From the NCBI GenBank assembly GCA_903850915.1, contig CAINMV010000009.1, positions 128,599 through 192,598 on the forward strand: a stretch of 64,000 nt of DNA, given 5' to 3'. Every line of letters starts with the position of its first letter. Positions within the stretch are counted from its first letter, which is position 1. Positions 39,635-49,614 of this stretch are shown piece after piece. The DNA comes from an uncultured Bacteroidota bacterium (GTDB taxonomy: Bacteria > Bacteroidota > Bacteroidia > UKL13-3). The translations under genes and the position numbers were made by a program. The notes below the pieces were generated by a model. That model was not told the origin of the DNA and did not search any database. It saw only the letters and a program-made list of their open reading frames with translations.

Positions 39635-40850
39635 ACCTATTTTCATTGCATTTTTTGTATTTTTATTTCGCATTTTTGCCATTGGAAATACGCTAGATTC
39701 AATTCCAAAGCAATTACATTTGCCTAATGTCGGGTTTGTTTTTAATTGGCAAACTAACGCTTCTGCATTCACCAATACTTTCATGCTTCAAGCAGTTCAA
39801 GGGGGAATTGATGTAAATTCAAAAGATAATACGTTGAAGAGACTTGGCAAGCATAATTTTTTTGTGAACCAGATTGAAGCAACAGCTTATGATGTAATTC
39901 CGTTGAAATCAAATTCTTCATCAGGTATAATCGTTGAGTTTGGTGCGGCCTCTTTTATGGATGCCGCTTACAGTAGCAGTTCATTAGAGTTAATAATGAA
40001 TGGCAACGCGCATTACAAAAACTCAAAAAAAGAGATAGGGACGTTGTCATATCGTAGTATTTCGTATCAAAAACTTGGTGTTGGACTTCGTAAATATTCC
40101 AAAAATAAGTCGCACTGTTTTAATGCAACTATTGATTTTATTTCCGGAAATCAGGCACGTGATCTCAACGTAAATCGAGGAAGTATTTTTACAGAAGAAA
40201 ATGGGGAGTTTGTCGATGTGGATCTTGCCTTTAATTATAAAGCATCACCAGAAGGCTCCAAATTAATAAGTCCTAAAGGTTTTGGCGCAGCGCTGAATTT
40301 AAATTGGATGACATTGTTTAATAAAAACAAAGGCACGTTAAGTATCTCTATTAGTAATATAGGCGTTGTAAATTATAAATATACCAACTCAATTCGTTTA
40401 GATACTTCCGTACATTTCACAGGTTTTAATTTGGGCACCTTGAATTCGCAATCAGTATTGCATGGTTTTAATTTACAGGACTCTATTTCTAAGAACTTCC
40501 ATTTAGATAGCTTTACTTCAGTATATAATTTTACATTGCCGACATTACTCGAGTTTAATTTTGAACGTGTCTTAAACACAAACGATATCATTCAATTGCA
40601 AGGTACAGCTTACCTTTACAACGCATTGCCAATGGCTAAATTCGCGTATCTGCATAAAATAAAAAAGCAATGGTATTTCGGTGCTGACACTAGAGTCGGT
40701 GGTTATGGCAAAGTTGACTTCGATATTCTTTCTCGATATAAATTCAAAAAGCTATTTATTGATGCTACACTAAGAAGTATAGAAGGAATAATACTGCCGC
40801 AACATTCTTCGGGCTTAGGCCTTTTATTTCATGTGGGTCTCTTTTTGTAA
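39618..40850 (+). CDS. DUF5723-like outer membrane beta-barrel protein
   Basis: Signal-like N-terminus, beta-strand pattern; overlaps the upstream lipoprotein by 17 nt. Confidence 0.6.
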   Translation: MRANVKPIFIAFFVFLFRIFAIGNTLDSIPKQLHLPNVGFVFNWQTNASAFTNTFMLQAVQGGIDVNSKDNTLKRLGKHNFFVNQIEATAYDVIPLKSNSSSGIIVEFGAASFMDAAYSSSSLELIMNGNAHYKNSKKEIGTLSYRSISYQKLGVGLRKYSKNKSHCFNATIDFISGNQARDLNVNRGSIFTEENGEFVDVDLAFNYKASPEGSKLISPKGFGAALNLNWMTLFNKNKGTLSISISNIGVVNYKYTNSIRLDTSVHFTGFNLGTLNSQSVLHGFNLQDSISKNFHLDSFTSVYNFTLPTLLEFNFERVLNTNDIIQLQGTAYLYNALPMAKFAYLHKIKKQWYFGADTRVGGYGKVDFDILSRYKFKKLFIDATLRSIEGIILPQHSSGLGLLFHVGLFL

Positions 40851-40883
40851 AGCATTTCTAATGTCACGTATTAACCACAATGG

Positions 40884-42386
40884 TTAGAATTTGAAACCTA
40901 GCGATACCGTGAAGTTGGTTGTTTTGTTTTGTGTTTCCGAGGTGTAGTATTTTGCTACCCCACCAGCGTTGAGAGAATACGGGGCGTAAAAGCTAGTCGC
41001 GTAATGTCTCGAAATAGCAACGTCAAAGAAGTAGTCCCCAGTGCGAATTCCGAAGCCACAAGAAAAGAAAGGTGTAGTTGTTTTAAAATTGTTCGGTGAA
41101 TTTGCCGTGCTCTTGTATGGTGATCCCATAAAGCCTGCTCCGGCTCTTATGCTGTAAACGTCTTCAATAATATATTCAGCACCAACACGTAAATTGTTTC
41201 CTGCTTGGTATTGTGTTTGAACGTTGTTGTTTACACCCAAGGTAAAGGTGTCTAAAGAGGTGGCGTTTTGGTTTCCAGTCATTAACTTACCATTTCGGTA
41301 GTCTATATGTTCAAAATCTACGCTAATAAAGCCTCTCTTATGATACATAAAAGCGCCACTAATAACTAACTTTCCTGGCGTGGTGATAGAATAATTGTAG
41401 GTGCCGTCAGGAGTTATTTTTTCACTCGCTTTTCCACCAAGGGTGCAGCCTAAGCTACTATTGTAGCTGTCTTCTAAATAAATTCGAGACGGGGTATGGT
41501 ATGCTATGCCAACACGGCTGGTTTTGGTTGGTAAAAATATTGCACCAAATTTAGCACCAACACCGGTACCCTTGGTTTTTATATTGTTGGTGTACGTTAA
41601 ACTTTGATAATAATCAACAGAATTGTTAAGTACATTTTCAAGGAAGATGTTTTGTTCCGAAAACTTTACTTTGTAAAAGTTAATAGAGCCACCAATATAT
41701 ACCTTGTCATCATAGTTGCCACTCATTGCAATGCAGATGTCGTTCATGCCACCACTTTGCTCAATGGAATTGCGTTGGCGCAAGCTGTAAGCACTATCGT
41801 AAGTAAAATCGCTAAAATATTGGCTTCCTGATGTCGATTTATTATCAATTAAGTATTGGCTCCAAGCTAATTTTGAGCCCGACATTGGGCTTAAATCAGA
41901 GGTGTCAGTCCCATTGGCACTTTGTTCAAAATGCTGTACAATACTACTTTTGTTATTTACACCTTCCATATAAATGGATCTGTTGAAATTTGCAATTCGG
42001 TTGACACCAAAACCAATGTTCACATAGCGCCATCCACTCGTATTTTCAGTAGGCAAAGCAACAGCTAGTCCTAGGTTGTTTATGTTTATATTAAATGAAT
42101 TGTCAGTACGTTTATTGTCGATATAAAAAGTATTCGCTTGGGTGTTGAAAAAGTTAGTTGTTATACCGAGTTCTGAATTACGATATCGTGCAAGTCCCGC
42201 TGGGTTGGAAACTAAACTGCTGTAGTCGGCACCTAGTGCACCAAAGGCATTTCCACATGCCATACTGCGTGCGCTTCCAACTACATTTGTGAAAGAATAT
42301 CGCAACACGTCTTGTTCGCTTTGTGCTTGGGCGCCCAAGGTGATTAGTATAATCGCAAAGATGGTAGTAACGCTTATTTTATTCAT
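40884..42386 (-). CDS. OmpP1/FadL-type outer membrane transport protein
   Basis: Signal peptide; SARSMACGNAFGALGADYSSLVSNPAGLARYRNSELGI; terminal TNFTVSLGFKF. Confidence 0.82.
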   Translation of the reverse strand: MNKISVTTIFAIILITLGAQAQSEQDVLRYSFTNVVGSARSMACGNAFGALGADYSSLVSNPAGLARYRNSELGITTNFFNTQANTFYIDNKRTDNSFNININNLGLAVALPTENTSGWRYVNIGFGVNRIANFNRSIYMEGVNNKSSIVQHFEQSANGTDTSDLSPMSGSKLAWSQYLIDNKSTSGSQYFSDFTYDSAYSLRQRNSIEQSGGMNDICIAMSGNYDDKVYIGGSINFYKVKFSEQNIFLENVLNNSVDYYQSLTYTNNIKTKGTGVGAKFGAIFLPTKTSRVGIAYHTPSRIYLEDSYNSSLGCTLGGKASEKITPDGTYNYSITTPGKLVISGAFMYHKRGFISVDFEHIDYRNGKLMTGNQNATSLDTFTLGVNNNVQTQYQAGNNLRVGAEYIIEDVYSIRAGAGFMGSPYKSTANSPNNFKTTTPFFSCGFGIRTGDYFFDVAISRHYATSFYAPYSLNAGGVAKYYTSETQNKTTNFTVSLGFKF

Positions 42387-42568
42387 CGGTAGTCTTGTTG
42401 GTTTTTGTGTTGTGATATCTCCAACTAGGATATGTTTTTCTTGGAATTATTAATTGTCTTTTGTGTGTACTATTGTCAATTTTTTTTTGGGTTTTGCTGA
42501 AACTAGTCTAATGTCATGGACTAAAAACACGCTATAATCGCAATAATAAAGTGTCGGATTGCATTTGG

Positions 42569-44086
42569 TTAACGCGTTCTTCTGCTTGAATTGTTGCTCG
42601 TATTTCCTACACTACGGTTGCCTTCCACATGCGATGCTTGGCTGTTTGCTCTTGGACTCTCTGTTCGGGTAGTATTGGCTCTTGGTGTTTCACTTGGAGC
42701 CTTGGCTCGTGGTGTTTCATAACGTGGCGACTCAACCCTGGTGAGGGTGCTTCTAGTCTCTTGACGTACGTTTTCATTTCTAGAAGGAACACTTCGTGAA
42801 GGTTGTGTTTCATTATAATTTCTAGAATCCGAATTGCCAGCTTCGTATCGTGGACGTGCATTTCGTTGCTCTTGTCTTGGACTTTCAGTTCTAGGAGAGC
42901 TTCTTGGTTCTTCTCGTGGAGTCGTTGTTCTTGGTTCCTCGCGTGGGGCTGTGTATCTTGGTTCTTCGCGCGGAGTGCTAATTCTTGGTTCTTCGCGAGG
43001 TGCAGTATATCTTGGCTCTTCTTGAGGTGTGGTTGTTCTTTGCTCTTCTTGTGGTGCTGTATATCTTGGTTCTTCACGTGGCGTTGTGTTTCTTGGTTCT
43101 AACTTTGGAGTTGTAGTTTGTGGTGTTGCGTTTCGTGGAGTCGCATTGGGAGTTGATGCAGGAGCTTGATTTCTTGGGGTATTATTACGATCTCCAGTCC
43201 CAATAGGTGTTGCATTGGTCGGCTTTGAACCTCCCGATCCCGGCGTTGTCGGCGCTGTTGTTCCACTTGGTCGATTATTTCGGGTTGGGTCAGCAGGACT
43301 TCTTACCGGTAAGTTATTGGAGCCAGCGGAATGCGGACCATAATATGTTCCATTCGGATGGCTTACCCCCGAACCTCCCGAGCCAGAAGCACCTCCTTGA
43401 TTATTGGCTTGAAAATGATGGTCGTAGTAGTTGCTGCCGTAATATCCATTGCCATAAGAACCATAGCCGTAGCTGTTATAACGATAAGGATTAGAGTGAC
43501 ATCCATATCCATAATTATAAGGATTGTAGGAATATTGATAAGGATTATAATAGCCAAAATTACCCCAACATAAATTGGGTTGGTAATAGTAATTGTTGTA
43601 ATAAAACTGCGGATAATAAGAAGAATAACTCCAACTTCTATAATATGGATCGTAACCCCAGCCGTTGCTGTAAATGCTGCTACCCCAGAAATTAGGATTG
43701 TTGTTGTAATAATAATAATTGGTATAAGGCGAGCTGTAAAAACCAAAGCCAGAGTATGGGCTATAAAAACGTCGAATACGCGATGAGTACATGTAGTCAT
43801 CGTAATAATCGTATTCATCATAACTAGATGTTAGACTCGAATTGGTGTAAGTACTCTTTTTCTCAATATAGTCGCCATCTTCTTCCGTAGTTGTTGGATT
43901 CTTGTTTTCTAGAACAGGATCTGAATCATTTCTTTGTTTGTACTGTGTATTCATCGTCGGCGCTTTCGTGCTGATATCACTGTAAACGTCGTCGGTTACT
44001 CCTAATCTTGTGGTAGAGCAGGATTGAATTGCAAAGGCAAAAAAGGCCGTGCAAACAATGGATTGGATTTTGATGAGATTTTTCAT
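42569..44086 (-). CDS. low-complexity putative lipoprotein: Tyr/Asn/Gly-rich domain followed by Pro/Arg/Glu repeats
   Basis: IQSCSTT lipobox; ...NYYYYNNNPNFWGSSIYSNGWGYDPYYRSWSYSSYYPQFYYNNYYYQ...; PREEPRYTAPREEPRTTTPREEPR. Confidence 0.75.
   Translation of the reverse strand: MKNLIKIQSIVCTAFFAFAIQSCSTTRLGVTDDVYSDISTKAPTMNTQYKQRNDSDPVLENKNPTTTEEDGDYIEKKSTYTNSSLTSSYDEYDYYDDYMYSSRIRRFYSPYSGFGFYSSPYTNYYYYNNNPNFWGSSIYSNGWGYDPYYRSWSYSSYYPQFYYNNYYYQPNLCWGNFGYYNPYQYSYNPYNYGYGCHSNPYRYNSYGYGSYGNGYYGSNYYDHHFQANNQGGASGSGGSGVSHPNGTYYGPHSAGSNNLPVRSPADPTRNNRPSGTTAPTTPGSGGSKPTNATPIGTGDRNNTPRNQAPASTPNATPRNATPQTTTPKLEPRNTTPREEPRYTAPQEEQRTTTPQEEPRYTAPREEPRISTPREEPRYTAPREEPRTTTPREEPRSSPRTESPRQEQRNARPRYEAGNSDSRNYNETQPSRSVPSRNENVRQETRSTLTRVESPRYETPRAKAPSETPRANTTRTESPRANSQASHVEGNRSVGNTSNNSSRRTR
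42890..43103 (-). repeat. 27-bp tandem repeats (9-aa unit PREEPR-xTx, roughly seven to eight copies, alternating YTA/TTT)
   Basis: Recurring cttggttcttcgcg... every 27 nt; several alternative frames stay open through it. Confidence 0.88.
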
Positions 44087-44128
44087 TACAATGATCGATG
44101 AATTATTTTCAAAGTTAAAGACTTAAAT

Positions 44129-44136
44129 TAACTTTG
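44129..44136 (+). promoter_or_regulatory. -7 element TAACTTTG upstream of proS
   Basis: Exact TAnnTTTG; an oppositely oriented copy (CAAAGTTA, 44110-44117) faces the Tyr-rich gene. Confidence 0.55.
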
Positions 44137-44233
44137 CAGTGTTGGTTTGATAATAATTTTTTAGTTCAATAAATTATAGTTTGCACTTCGATTGTTTCAA
44201 AACACATACCAACATCAATTTTTATTTGTTAAT

Positions 44234-45712
44234 ATGAGTGAATTTAAAAAAGTTAGTCGGTCAGAGAACTATTCAGAATGGTACAACTATATTGTTGATG
44301 CTGCCGAACTCGCACAGCATTCCGCAGTGAAAGGGTGCATGGTAATTAAGCCTTATGGTTATGCTATTTGGGAGAAAATGCAAGCCGACCTCGATAAGCG
44401 TTTTAAGGCAACAGGGCATAGCAATGCTTATTTTCCCTTGTTTATCCCTAAAAGCCTGTTCGAAGCAGAAGAAAAAAATGCTGAAGGCTTCGCCAAAGAA
44501 TGTGCGGTGGTAACGCATTATCGACTGAAAGCAGATCCTAATAATAAAGGCAAACTAATTGTTGATCCAGAAGCAAAGCTAACCGAGGAATTGGTTGTTC
44601 GACCAACTAGCGAAGCTATAATTTGGAATACTTATCGTGGATGGATTCAAAGTTATCGCGATCTCCCAATTTTAATCAATCAATGGGCAAATGTTGTGCG
44701 TTGGGAAATGCGAACACGTTTGTTTTTAAGAACTGCTGAGTTTTTATGGCAAGAAGGCCATACTGCGCATGCCACTAAAGATGAGGCGTTAGCGGAGACA
44801 AAGCAAATGCTAGAGGTCTATGCCTCTTTTGCTGAAGATATTATGGCAATGCCAGTTATTAAAGGGGTGAAAACAGCCAATGAACGTTTTGCAGGAGCCG
44901 ACGAAACCTTTTGTATCGAGGCTATGATGCAGGATGGAAAGGCCCTACAGGCTGGTACCTCCCATTTTTTAGGGCAAAATTTTGCCAAAGCCTTTGATGT
45001 TAAGTTTACTGGAAAAGATGGAAAGCAGGATTTTGTGTGGGCTACAAGTTGGGGCGTTAGTACGCGATTAATGGGTGCACTAATTATGACGCATAGCGAT
45101 GACGAAGGTTTGGTGTTGCCTCCAAAATTAGCACCAATTCAGGTGGTTATTGTTCCTATCTTTAGAAGCGAAGAAGACCTTGCCGCCATTGCTGCAAAGG
45201 TAGAAGTCATCAAATTTCAGTTAGAAGAAAAGGGAATAAGTGTAAAATTCGATCAACGTGACACTTTAAAGCCTGGATTTAAGTTTTCTGAATGGGAGCT
45301 AAAAGGTGTACCTGTGCGTTTGGCTATCGGTATGCGCGATCTTCAAAATAATACTATTGAAATTGCTCGTCGCGATACAAAGGAAAAAAAGTCGCTGAGC
45401 ATGGACAATCTAACACATGAAGTGCTTACCTTGTTGGATGATATTCAAAATAATTTATATCAACGTGCACTAAATTTTAGAAGTGAGCGCACTAAGGTGG
45501 TAAACTCCAAAGAAGAGTTTGTAAAGGTTTTGGATGAAGGCGGCTTTGCTCTTGCCCATTGGGATGGATTGAGCGAAACAGAAGACAAAATAAAGGAAGA
45601 GTTTAAGGCAACTATACGTTGTATTCCTTTGGATAATATCAGAGAGGTTGGGGTGTGTTTTTTTACAGGAAATCCAAGCCAGGAACGTGTTGTATTTGCT
45701 CGAGCATATTAA
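44234..45712 (+). CDS. proS: prolyl-tRNA synthetase (type 3)
   Basis: [81 protein letters not shown] 44234 preferred over track TTG 44192. Confidence 0.96.
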   Translation: MSEFKKVSRSENYSEWYNYIVDAAELAQHSAVKGCMVIKPYGYAIWEKMQADLDKRFKATGHSNAYFPLFIPKSLFEAEEKNAEGFAKECAVVTHYRLKADPNNKGKLIVDPEAKLTEELVVRPTSEAIIWNTYRGWIQSYRDLPILINQWANVVRWEMRTRLFLRTAEFLWQEGHTAHATKDEALAETKQMLEVYASFAEDIMAMPVIKGVKTANERFAGADETFCIEAMMQDGKALQAGTSHFLGQNFAKAFDVKFTGKDGKQDFVWATSWGVSTRLMGALIMTHSDDEGLVLPPKLAPIQVVIVPIFRSEEDLAAIAAKVEVIKFQLEEKGISVKFDQRDTLKPGFKFSEWELKGVPVRLAIGMRDLQNNTIEIARRDTKEKKSLSMDNLTHEVLTLLDDIQNNLYQRALNFRSERTKVVNSKEEFVKVLDEGGFALAHWDGLSETEDKIKEEFKATIRCIPLDNIREVGVCFFTGNPSQERVVFARAY

Positions 45713-45736
45713 ACAATATATTTAATGTAACATTAC

Positions 45737-45772
45737 AAACCCGGATTATTCATTAGATAATCGGGGTTTTTA
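45737..45772 (+). terminator. terminator after proS
   Basis: AACCCGGATTAT-tcattag-ATAATCGGGGTTTTT, one mismatch. Confidence 0.75.
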
Positions 45773-45857
45773 TTTTAAAGTTATATTATTTTCGTATCAG
45801 CGGTTTTTTATTTCCATATTTGTCTCCAAATTTTTTTATTTAAAATCGAATCTTACT

Positions 45858-47201
45858 GTGGTTAATCTCGAGCGTAAAATATCTTTCTATGGTTTAACTA
45901 TGATTGCCGCAGGGTCTTGTATCGGATCCGGAATTTTTCGTGCACCAGCAGAAACAGCAACGTACTTGCCTAATGATGCTTGGCTATTAACGGCTTGGGT
46001 TGTAGGTGGGTTAATTGCCATGGCAGGGGCGTTATCGCTGGCAGAGTTGGGTGCAATGTTTCCGCAAGCTGGTGGTGTATATGTATATGTGCGCAAGGTT
46101 TACGGCGATGTTGCTGCATTCCTATATGGTTGGGCGAGTCTCACCGTTATTATTTCAGGTTCTTTGGCTGCGCTTGCTTTGGTATTTTCATCATATGTTG
46201 GAGCGCTGTTTAACCTAGTCGAAAACGAGAAGTTTGTTTTGTCGATAACTACCTTAATTGTTCTCTCTGTTGGAAATGTTTTTGGAGTAGGTATCGGAAA
46301 TGCGTTTTCAAGTGTTATCACTACCGTTAAACTTGTAGGGATTGTTGTGGTTATTCTGATTGGTATTACTTTAGGAAAAGAAAATGTTGACTTGAATTTT
46401 GAATTTGCCGGTTTTCAAAGCATAAGGCATCCGACTATGAATTTCTTCAGCGCTTTTGGGTTGTCTTGCGTAAGCATTTTCTTTTCTTATGGAGGGTTTC
46501 AGCATGCTTCGTTTTTAGCAGGCGAAGTAAAAGAGGCCAATAAAACATTGCCAAGGTCAATGATTTTGGGAACGCTGATTGTGATTATTATTTATATTAC
46601 TATTAATGTTGCGTACTTAAAGTTATTGCCCATCAAATTAATGGCAAGCTCGGATAAAGTGGCTAGTACGGCGGTATCAACTGTGTTAAGCTATGGTGGT
46701 ATTATGGTGACTATATTAATTGCCATTTCTATATTGGGTACAATCAGTATTTATTGTATGAGTGCTCCCCGGATTTATTTTGCATTGGCCCAAGATGGTT
46801 TGTTCTTTAAACAACTTGCTAAGGTACACTCAACATATAAAACACCGGCCAATGCTATTTTATTGCAATGTTTTATTGCTTGTGTTATTCTATTCTTTTG
46901 GAGGTCCTTTGAAGACGTTATTAATTATATCATCTTCATCGATTTTCTGTTTCTCGCTTTAGCTGTTTTTGGAGTAATTATACTTCGAAGAAGATTACCA
47001 CAACAACAACGTCCTTATCGAACTCTTGGATATCCAATTGTGCCTCTCGTATTTGTTTTTTTTACTGCATTTGTATTGGTTGTGACGTTTATCGAAAAAC
47101 CACTTACAGCATGGGTTGGCATTGGTTTTATGGCACTTGGATTTCTCGTGTATCTGTTTTTTAAGCGTTATTTTGCCAATGATGTGCATCACAAATTATA
47201 A
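45858..47201 (+). CDS. APC family amino acid permease
   Basis: MIAAGSCIGSGIFRAPAETA, GGLIAMAGALSLAELGAMFPQAGGVYVYVRKVYGDVAAFLYGW; GTG start. Confidence 0.9.
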   Translation: MVNLERKISFYGLTMIAAGSCIGSGIFRAPAETATYLPNDAWLLTAWVVGGLIAMAGALSLAELGAMFPQAGGVYVYVRKVYGDVAAFLYGWASLTVIISGSLAALALVFSSYVGALFNLVENEKFVLSITTLIVLSVGNVFGVGIGNAFSSVITTVKLVGIVVVILIGITLGKENVDLNFEFAGFQSIRHPTMNFFSAFGLSCVSIFFSYGGFQHASFLAGEVKEANKTLPRSMILGTLIVIIIYITINVAYLKLLPIKLMASSDKVASTAVSTVLSYGGIMVTILIAISILGTISIYCMSAPRIYFALAQDGLFFKQLAKVHSTYKTPANAILLQCFIACVILFFWRSFEDVINYIIFIDFLFLALAVFGVIILRRRLPQQQRPYRTLGYPIVPLVFVFFTAFVLVVTFIEKPLTAWVGIGFMALGFLVYLFFKRYFANDVHHKL

Positions 47202-47216
47202 TTGTATTTTTAATTT

Positions 47217-48362
47217 ATGGACTTAAGTTATATTTTAAATCAGCTTGGAGAGGACCGCCATCAATATTATAATGCAGTGAGTCCACCGTTAATACAAACA
47301 AGTAATTTTGCTTTCGATACCGTTGCCGCTATGAAAGAGGCATTTACTGACGAGCAAAAGCATAGCATTTATACTCGAGGTAATAATCCAACGACTACCA
47401 TGTTGAGTCAAAAGATTGCGGCACTCGAAGGCACCGAAGATTGCCTTGTTTTGGCCAGTGGTGCTGCCGCTATTTCAATAGCTGTGATTTCACAATTAAA
47501 AGCAGGTGATCATGTGGTTTGTGTAAAGCATCCATACAGTTGGGCTTTTCATCTTTTCACTGAAATTCTGCCACGGTTTGGCATCTCCACCACTTTTGTT
47601 GATGGGTGCGAAACTGAAAATTTTAAGTTAGCGATATTGCCGAACACACGTTTGTTTTATCTCGAAAGTCCAACAACAATGTATTTGGAGTTGCAAGATT
47701 TAACTGCTGTTTGCCTGCTGGCAAAGTCGAATCAAATAAAAACCATTATTGATAATAGTTATTGTTCGCCATTGGGGCAGCAACCTGCCAAGTTTGGGGT
47801 CGACCTAGTAATACACTCGGCTACAAAATATATTAATGGACATAGCGATGTTGTCGCTGGGGTAATTTGCGGTTCATCGGTACTGATTCGAAAAATTTAT
47901 CTAAGTGAATATTTGAATTTTGGTGCTATTTGTTCTCCTTGGAATTCGTGGTTGATGTTACGATCGCTGCGAACCTTGCCATTACGAATTCGTCAGTCAT
48001 CAGAAAGTGGTCAAAAGGTAGTAAGTTATTTAGCCTCACATCCTAAAGTAGCGAGGGTTTACTATCCGCATCATCCGTCGCATCCACAATCTTTGTTAGC
48101 ACAAAAACAAATGAGTATTCCGATGGGGATGTTCTCTATAGAATTAAATACAAAAGACGAGGCTTCGATTGTGCGTTTTTGTGAGGGTTTAAATTACTTT
48201 CTAATGGCAGTAAGTTGGGGTGGGCATGAGTCGTTAATTATGCCAGCGTGTGCTTTTGGTTCTAAGAGTGAGTTGCCTATCAATTTCATTCGCTTTTATA
48301 TCGGCTTGGAAGAGGCTGATATACTAATTCAAGATCTCGAAGCTGCATTGGTCTTGATTTAA
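47217..48362 (+). CDS. PLP-dependent trans-sulfuration family enzyme (cystathionine gamma-synthase/beta-lyase-like)
   Basis: YTRGNNPTTTMLSQKIAALEGTEDCLVLASGAAAI, VIHSATKYINGHSDVVAG (PLP Lys). Confidence 0.92.
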   Translation: MDLSYILNQLGEDRHQYYNAVSPPLIQTSNFAFDTVAAMKEAFTDEQKHSIYTRGNNPTTTMLSQKIAALEGTEDCLVLASGAAAISIAVISQLKAGDHVVCVKHPYSWAFHLFTEILPRFGISTTFVDGCETENFKLAILPNTRLFYLESPTTMYLELQDLTAVCLLAKSNQIKTIIDNSYCSPLGQQPAKFGVDLVIHSATKYINGHSDVVAGVICGSSVLIRKIYLSEYLNFGAICSPWNSWLMLRSLRTLPLRIRQSSESGQKVVSYLASHPKVARVYYPHHPSHPQSLLAQKQMSIPMGMFSIELNTKDEASIVRFCEGLNYFLMAVSWGGHESLIMPACAFGSKSELPINFIRFYIGLEEADILIQDLEAALVLI

Positions 48363-48426
48363 AAACGGCAATGTCAATTGCTATTCTAATTAGATTACCT
48401 TTGTAGTCTCTATTTTTATTGTAATC

Positions 48427-49614
48427 ATGCATTCTATTCACGACAATACTGAAATCTTTATTACTTGTCCCAATCGTTGTCAAATTTATCTCCAAAAAGA
48501 GCTTGAAGATCTCGGATATGAGCCGCTCGATTCATCTCGATCTGGCATTACCATCAAAGGATCTTGGAATGATTGTATTCGTTTAAATTTTCACCTCCGC
48601 ACGGCAGGGAAAGTTCTTTATAAAGTATCCACCTTTCGTGCTGTAAATAAAGATGAGTTTTATGCAGGAAGTAAAGCTATTGCTTGGGAAGAATTTTTGG
48701 ATATCGACAAGGAAATTACTGTTCAGTCGGTTACCAACAACGAAGAGATAGATAATACTATGTTTACTAATTTGCTTACCAAAGACGCCATTAACGATCG
48801 CTTTAGGAGTAAGGGGATGGAGCGATTAATTAGCAGTAAGGAGGGAAAGGAAGCAGTTGTATTTGTATTCTGGAGTAGTGGTGAAGCCTCAATTTATTTG
48901 GATACAAGTGGTGAAACTATTGCCAAGCATGGATATCGTAAAATAAGTTTCGTGGCGCCACTTTCGGAAGCCCTTGCAGCATCCATTATTTATAGTACCC
49001 AATGGAAGCACGATCAGCATTTTATTAACCCGATGTGTGGCGCTGGTACGTTAGCTATTGAAGCTGCATTAATGGCCACCAACAGGGCCAATGGCTTAAT
49101 GCGCAGCAATTATAGCTTCATGCATTTTAAAGGATATGATGAGAAGTTTTACGCACAAGTGCGAGAGGAGGCAAAACGAAATGCACTGCGCAGTATTAAA
49201 GGAAAAATTATTGCTACCGACTTCAGTAACGAAGCTATATATAATGCCAAAAGGAACGCACAAACTGCTGGTGTAGATCATTTAATTGAATTCGAATTGT
49301 GTAATTTCGAGGATACCCCAATACCAGAAGGGCAGGGTGTGGTTGTTCTTAATCCTCCTTACGGATTACGTGTGGGTGAGGAAACAGAGCTAATTGCTTT
49401 GTATAAAGGTATTGGCGACTTCTTTAAACAAAAATGTAAAGGCAAGTATGGTTATATTTTTACAGGTAATATGGACTTAGCCAAGAAAATTGGTCTGAAA
49501 GCGAAACGTAGGATTGAGTTTTTGAATGCAACTATTGAATGCCGCAATCTGGAATACGAGTTATACGACGGGACAAGGGCTGTTGAGAAAGTGAAGCCAG
49601 AATTAGAAAGCTAA
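48427..49614 (+). CDS. THUMP domain class I SAM-dependent RNA methyltransferase (RlmL N-terminal-like)
   Basis: FINPMCGAGTLAIEAALMATNRA, VVLNPPYGLRVGEE. Confidence 0.92.
   Translation: MHSIHDNTEIFITCPNRCQIYLQKELEDLGYEPLDSSRSGITIKGSWNDCIRLNFHLRTAGKVLYKVSTFRAVNKDEFYAGSKAIAWEEFLDIDKEITVQSVTNNEEIDNTMFTNLLTKDAINDRFRSKGMERLISSKEGKEAVVFVFWSSGEASIYLDTSGETIAKHGYRKISFVAPLSEALAASIIYSTQWKHDQHFINPMCGAGTLAIEAALMATNRANGLMRSNYSFMHFKGYDEKFYAQVREEAKRNALRSIKGKIIATDFSNEAIYNAKRNAQTAGVDHLIEFELCNFEDTPIPEGQGVVVLNPPYGLRVGEETELIALYKGIGDFFKQKCKGKYGYIFTGNMDLAKKIGLKAKRRIEFLNATIECRNLEYELYDGTRAVEKVKPELES

Noticed and set aside
42890-43103. Possible CRISPR-like periodic repeat
   Set aside because: 27-bp units are contiguous without unique spacers and encode an in-frame 9-aa peptide repeat.
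43363-43821. 152-aa Ile/Thr-rich minus-strand ORF in the Tyr-rich gene
   Set aside because: Out-of-frame reading of the repetitive TAT/AAT-rich region; composition explained by the main frame.
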